A stretch of DNA of 8,329 bases, from assembly GCA_016213455.1 (NCBI GenBank), contig JACRAG010000120.1:1-8329 (forward strand). The letters run 5' to 3'. The position numbers were made by a program, and so were the translations under genes. The stretch comes from Anaerolineae bacterium. Its GTDB lineage: Bacteria > Chloroflexota > Anaerolineae > Anaerolineales > Anaerolineaceae. The notes beneath the pieces were generated by a model. That model was given only the letters and a program-made list of their open reading frames with translations, was not told the origin of the DNA and ran no database searches. This document shows positions 6,059 through 8,329 of this stretch, piece after piece (the stretch's first letter is position 1; each line of letters opens with the position of its first letter).

Positions 6059-6064
6059 CCCCTT
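6059..6064 (-). promoter_or_regulatory. Ribosome binding site of cca
   Basis: AAGGGG on the minus strand is 9 nt before ATG 6049. It favours this start over the in-frame GTG at 6073. Confidence 0.6.
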
Positions 6065-6067
6065 GGT

Positions 6068-6101
6068 AAACACAAAGGCGGTCGCATTGACCGCCTTTGT
6101 G
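6068..6101 (-). terminator. 13-bp hairpin between hpt and cca; partial terminator or processing signal
   Basis: CACAAAGGCGGTC pairs perfectly with GACCGCCTTTGTG (6071-6083 with 6089-6101), with a 5-nt loop. On the minus strand only TTT-ACC follows, a poor U-tract, so termination should be incomplete. It lies 30 nt after the hpt stop and 21 nt before the cca start codon. It may attenuate transcription into the downstream genes or protect an mRNA end. Confidence 0.55.
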
Positions 6102-6131
6102 GACTGTGAAACATTGAGGCGGTCGCCTGCT

Positions 6132-6704
6132 TTATGAAGCTGTTTGTTCCATTAAAGCCTGGTATTTCGGCAAATCAACCACCCCGATAAAAGGCAGGTT
6201 GCGATAATAATCATCGATATCCAGGCCGTATCCGAATACGAATTTATTCGGGATTTGAAAACCGACATAATCTACAGGGATCGCGATCTCGCGTCGTTCT
6301 GCTTTATCGAGCAGAGTGCATACCTTAACGCTATGAGGATTGCGGATGGAGAGGAGTTCGATCACATAATGCAGGGTTCTCCCGCTGTCGATGATGTCTT
6401 CGACAAGCAGCACATCCCAATCGGTGATGTCCATGTTTAGGTCCAAATTGATCCGAACCTGTCCTGAAGACTCTCGACCGCCGACGCCGTACGATGAGAC
6501 TGCCATAAACTCAATCGCGTGGGGAATGGTGATGGCTCGCATCAAATCGGTGAGAAACAACACGCCGCCGCGCAAAATGCAAACCAGGAGCAGCTTCTTA
6601 CCCGCATAATCATGGCTGATTTGCGCTCCCAATGCCACGATCCGTTCATGCAGCGCTTCTTCCGAGATCAAAACCTCTGCCAGAAAATCCTCATAATTCA
6701 ACAT
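6132..6704 (-). CDS. hpt: Hypoxanthine (hypoxanthine-guanine) phosphoribosyltransferase
   Basis: This purine-salvage enzyme joins hypoxanthine or guanine to PRPP, giving IMP or GMP and pyrophosphate, in the cytoplasm. It is 190 residues long, the usual size for bacterial HPRT. It carries LRGGVLFLTDL (44-54), the active-site loop SYGVGGRESSG (71-81), the PRPP-binding motif LVEDIIDSGRT (100-110) and the purine-contacting lysine region NKFVFGYGLD (153-162). The last resembles the family's KFVVGYGLD. ATG 6704 is preferred: GAGGAG is 6 nt upstream and overlaps the tdk stop, and the protein begins at the expected place; an in-frame ATG at 6779 lies inside tdk. The 10-nt gap to tdk implies a shared transcript. 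Xanthine or 6-oxopurine preference cannot be decided from sequence. Confidence 0.95.
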   Translation of the reverse strand: MLNYEDFLAEVLISEEALHERIVALGAQISHDYAGKKLLLVCILRGGVLFLTDLMRAITIPHAIEFMAVSSYGVGGRESSGQVRINLDLNMDITDWDVLLVEDIIDSGRTLHYVIELLSIRNPHSVKVCTLLDKAERREIAIPVDYVGFQIPNKFVFGYGLDIDDYYRNLPFIGVVDLPKYQALMEQTAS

Positions 6705-6710
6705 GAAAGA

Positions 6711-6716
6711 CTCCTC
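6711..6716 (-). promoter_or_regulatory. Ribosome binding site of hpt, overlapping the tdk stop
   Basis: GAGGAG on the minus strand lies 6 nt before ATG 6704 and overlaps the TGA of tdk (6715-6717). This points to coupled translation. Confidence 0.75.
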
Positions 6717-7284
6717 ACGATCGGGGCACTTCGTGATGTTCGCGGCAGCGGGCTTCATACATTTCCGCCGCGCCAACAATCACGATCGGGTCATCATATT
6801 TCGCCGGACGTCCATTGACAAGCCGCTGGGTCCGGCAGGCGGGTTCTCCACAAACCATGCAGATCGCCTGGAATTTCTCCACGCGTTCCGCGCGGGCCAG
6901 AAAGATGGGCATGACACCAAAAGGCTCACCACGAAAATCCATATCCAGACCGGCAACAATCACTCGAATGCCGCGAGCCGCCAACGCCTCAGCCACGGTG
7001 ACAATATTATCGTCAAAGAATTGCGCTTCATCAATACCCACAACAGCCGTATCAACGTCCAGATTGGCCAGAATGCCGGACGAGTCTGGCAGCGGCAGGG
7101 CTTCAAACTCATTGCCTGCATGCGATTTGACTTTTTCCACGCTGTAACGGTTATCAATGATGGGTTTGAAAACCTGGACTTTCTGGCGGGCGATCCTGGC
7201 CCGGCGCAACCGGCGAATCAGCTCATCCGTTTTACCGCTGAACATGGAACCCGTGATTACCTCAATTGAGCCCGTCTTTTGCAT
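6715..7284 (-). CDS. tdk: Thymidine kinase, type II (tetrameric, zinc-binding)
   Basis: This enzyme phosphorylates thymidine to dTMP with ATP in pyrimidine salvage. The 189-residue length fits bacterial type II enzymes. It shows the P-loop GSMFSGKT (12-19), the DEAQFF motif (85-90, catalytic E86), [12 protein letters not shown] (112-123), and the structural zinc ligands C142/C145 (CMVC) with C180 and H183 (CREHH). The lasso region that closes over the base, including the YEARCR segment, is present. The start at ATG 7284 is supported by AAGGGGA, which overlaps the upstream stop codon and ends 4 nt before the ATG. It sits 9 nt after the sugar isomerase gene and 10 nt before hpt, so the two salvage kinase/transferase genes form a tight pair. 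Confidence 0.97.
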   Translation of the reverse strand: MQKTGSIEVITGSMFSGKTDELIRRLRRARIARQKVQVFKPIIDNRYSVEKVKSHAGNEFEALPLPDSSGILANLDVDTAVVGIDEAQFFDDNIVTVAEALAARGIRVIVAGLDMDFRGEPFGVMPIFLARAERVEKFQAICMVCGEPACRTQRLVNGRPAKYDDPIVIVGAAEMYEARCREHHEVPRS

Positions 7285-7288
7285 AGTG

Positions 7289-7295
7289 TCCCCTT
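7289..7295 (-). promoter_or_regulatory. Ribosome binding site of tdk, overlapping the upstream stop
   Basis: AAGGGGA on the minus strand shares two bases with the TAA of the isomerase gene (7294-7296) and lies 4 nt before ATG 7284. Confidence 0.65.
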
Positions 7296-8329
7296 ATTGC
7301 TGCGCCATCTCGGCCTTGAATGCGTCCAGAATCGCGATGGGAGTGGGGTCAACCCCATACGCCATCGCCAGATAATAGGAAGTGTAATCACCAAACAACA
7401 ACGCCGTCCACATTTGGGCCAGCTTGCAGTTTCCCCGGCCTTCGATCGTGTCGGTATTGATGCCCTGCTGCATGAACATCTCACGAGTCAAGGTCAGCCG
7501 GTGCTGATTGCGCTCGTTCATCCCACGCGAGGTCAGGAAAACCGCGAGCATGTTGCCCAACAACGCAGGTGGGTTTTCCGTCCCCGCCAGGGTGTTGTGA
7601 TCGGCTTCGGGTAAATACTCAAACTGTGCCCAGGCTTTGGCCAATTCACTGAACTGACCCTTCCAGCGCCGCGCTACGGGCGCCATGTAATCGGCAGAGA
7701 AAACTGAGACCCAGCGACCAAACAATTGTCCAGCCATGCGTTTGGCCGGATTGTGTGCAACCGGGGCTTCTGGTTTCAGGTTGGTCTGCAAGTTTCCCAT
7801 CGCATGCAGCGTTTCGCGCAAATCATCTGCCGGGTCAGGGATCAAACCAAGCCGGAAGAGCGCTGCCAGCAGAAGGCCAAAGGAAAAGCCCACCGCGGTG
7901 CGCGGCGCGTGATTGTGTTGAAATTTCCACACCGGAATCTGGTTTTGCCCGGCAAGTGCTGCCAGCTTCCCACCGGTGCAAAACACCAGCAGCCGGCAGC
8001 CCCGCAACAGGGCCGCCTGAAAAGAACTCAAGGTTTCCTCGGTGTTACCGGAATGGGAGGAAGCCACCACCAGAGTCGAAGGTCCGGTTGCATAAGCTGG
8101 GAGATCGTAATCGCGGTGAACAACCACCGGCACGCGGCACAGGTCGCTCACGTACGAAGCCACCAGGTCAGCGCCAATCGCCGACCCACCCATGCCGGAA
8201 ATCACCACACAGGAAATGCCTTCATAAGCCGGTAAAGGCTGGCTGAGACCGAGCTGGTATGCGGAAGCAAGCTGATCAGGCAATCCGTTGATCTGCGCAA
8301 TCATATCCTGGCTGTCGAGTGTTTTGAAA
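7294..8329 (-). CDS. Bifunctional phosphoglucose/phosphomannose isomerase (5' end beyond window)
   Basis: This SIS-fold sugar isomerase interconverts glucose 6-phosphate or mannose 6-phosphate with fructose 6-phosphate, and is typical of archaea and some deep-branching bacteria. Numbering from the internal ATG at 8304, the SIS signatures are VVISGMGGSAIGADL (33-47), SSHSGNTEETL (82-92, phosphate-binding loop) and TGGKLAALA (110-118). Further on come AKAWAQFEYLPEADHNTLAGTE with the conserved Glu/His region and a C-terminal GDYTSYYLAMAYGVDPTPI typical of the family. The frame continues upstream of 8304 to the window edge as FKTLDSQD, which matches the usual N-terminal LDxxxM pattern just before this Met. 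The Met at 8304 is therefore internal and the true start lies off the window. It is the first visible gene of the minus-strand run. Confidence 0.93.
   Translation of the reverse strand, partial: FKTLDSQDMIAQINGLPDQLASAYQLGLSQPLPAYEGISCVVISGMGGSAIGADLVASYVSDLCRVPVVVHRDYDLPAYATGPSTLVVASSHSGNTEETLSSFQAALLRGCRLLVFCTGGKLAALAGQNQIPVWKFQHNHAPRTAVGFSFGLLLAALFRLGLIPDPADDLRETLHAMGNLQTNLKPEAPVAHNPAKRMAGQLFGRWVSVFSADYMAPVARRWKGQFSELAKAWAQFEYLPEADHNTLAGTENPPALLGNMLAVFLTSRGMNERNQHRLTLTREMFMQQGINTDTIEGRGNCKLAQMWTALLFGDYTSYYLAMAYGVDPTPIAILDAFKAEMAQQ

Noticed and set aside
6047..6073. GTG at 6073 as the start of cca
   Set aside because: It lies inside the 13-bp hairpin and has no Shine-Dalgarno, whereas ATG 6049 has AAGGGG upstream and fits the family N-terminus.
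6703..7269. A 188-codon plus-strand open frame
   Set aside because: It is the mirror of tdk and hpt, both of which carry full catalytic motifs on the minus strand. This is a typical antisense shadow.

Overview
The window looks like ordinary chromosomal DNA from a free-living bacterium of moderate GC content. The best guess is Chloroflexota, class Anaerolineae. That guess is inference from three things: the bifunctional phosphoglucose/phosphomannose isomerase, the REC-only response regulator type, and the small cysteine-rich double-zinc-site protein. There are no mobile elements, phage genes, CRISPR arrays, tRNAs or rRNAs.

Layout: (1) 1-1128, minus strand, holds the N-terminal 376 codons of pyruvate phosphate dikinase, cut by the left edge. 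(2) 1129-1508 is a gene-free divergent region with several small inverted repeats and a candidate ppdK promoter. (3) 1509-1928, plus strand, is a single-domain response regulator ending in a strong intrinsic terminator. (4) 2061-2357, plus strand, is a 98-residue protein with two cysteine clusters. It is preceded by a perfect 17-bp palindrome beside a candidate promoter. It shares a 15-bp-stem bidirectional terminator with the genes converging from the right. (5) 2421-8329, minus strand, is a tightly packed seven-gene run. In transcription order it encodes phosphoglucose/phosphomannose isomerase (5' end beyond the window), thymidine kinase, a hypoxanthine phosphoribosyltransferase-type enzyme, a CCA-adding-type nucleotidyltransferase with an HD domain, an alpha/beta hydrolase, a small PII-like protein and a Ca2+/cation antiporter.

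The minus-strand run looks like an operon: gaps are 9, 10, 82, -8, 47 and -4 nt, and most starts have clear Shine-Dalgarno sequences. The first four genes are housekeeping: hexose-phosphate interconversion, pyrimidine and purine salvage, and tRNA 3'-end maturation. The last pair is the most suggestive part. The PII-like gene overlaps the antiporter gene by ATGA, which resembles other cases where a PII-type protein controls the transporter next to it. A 13-bp hairpin between hpt and the CCA gene may divide the run into two expression levels.

No clearly new system is visible. The points worth checking are the PII-like/antiporter pair, the cysteine-rich protein and its palindrome, the near-identical DNA duplication inside the antiporter gene, and the leader of the response regulator.
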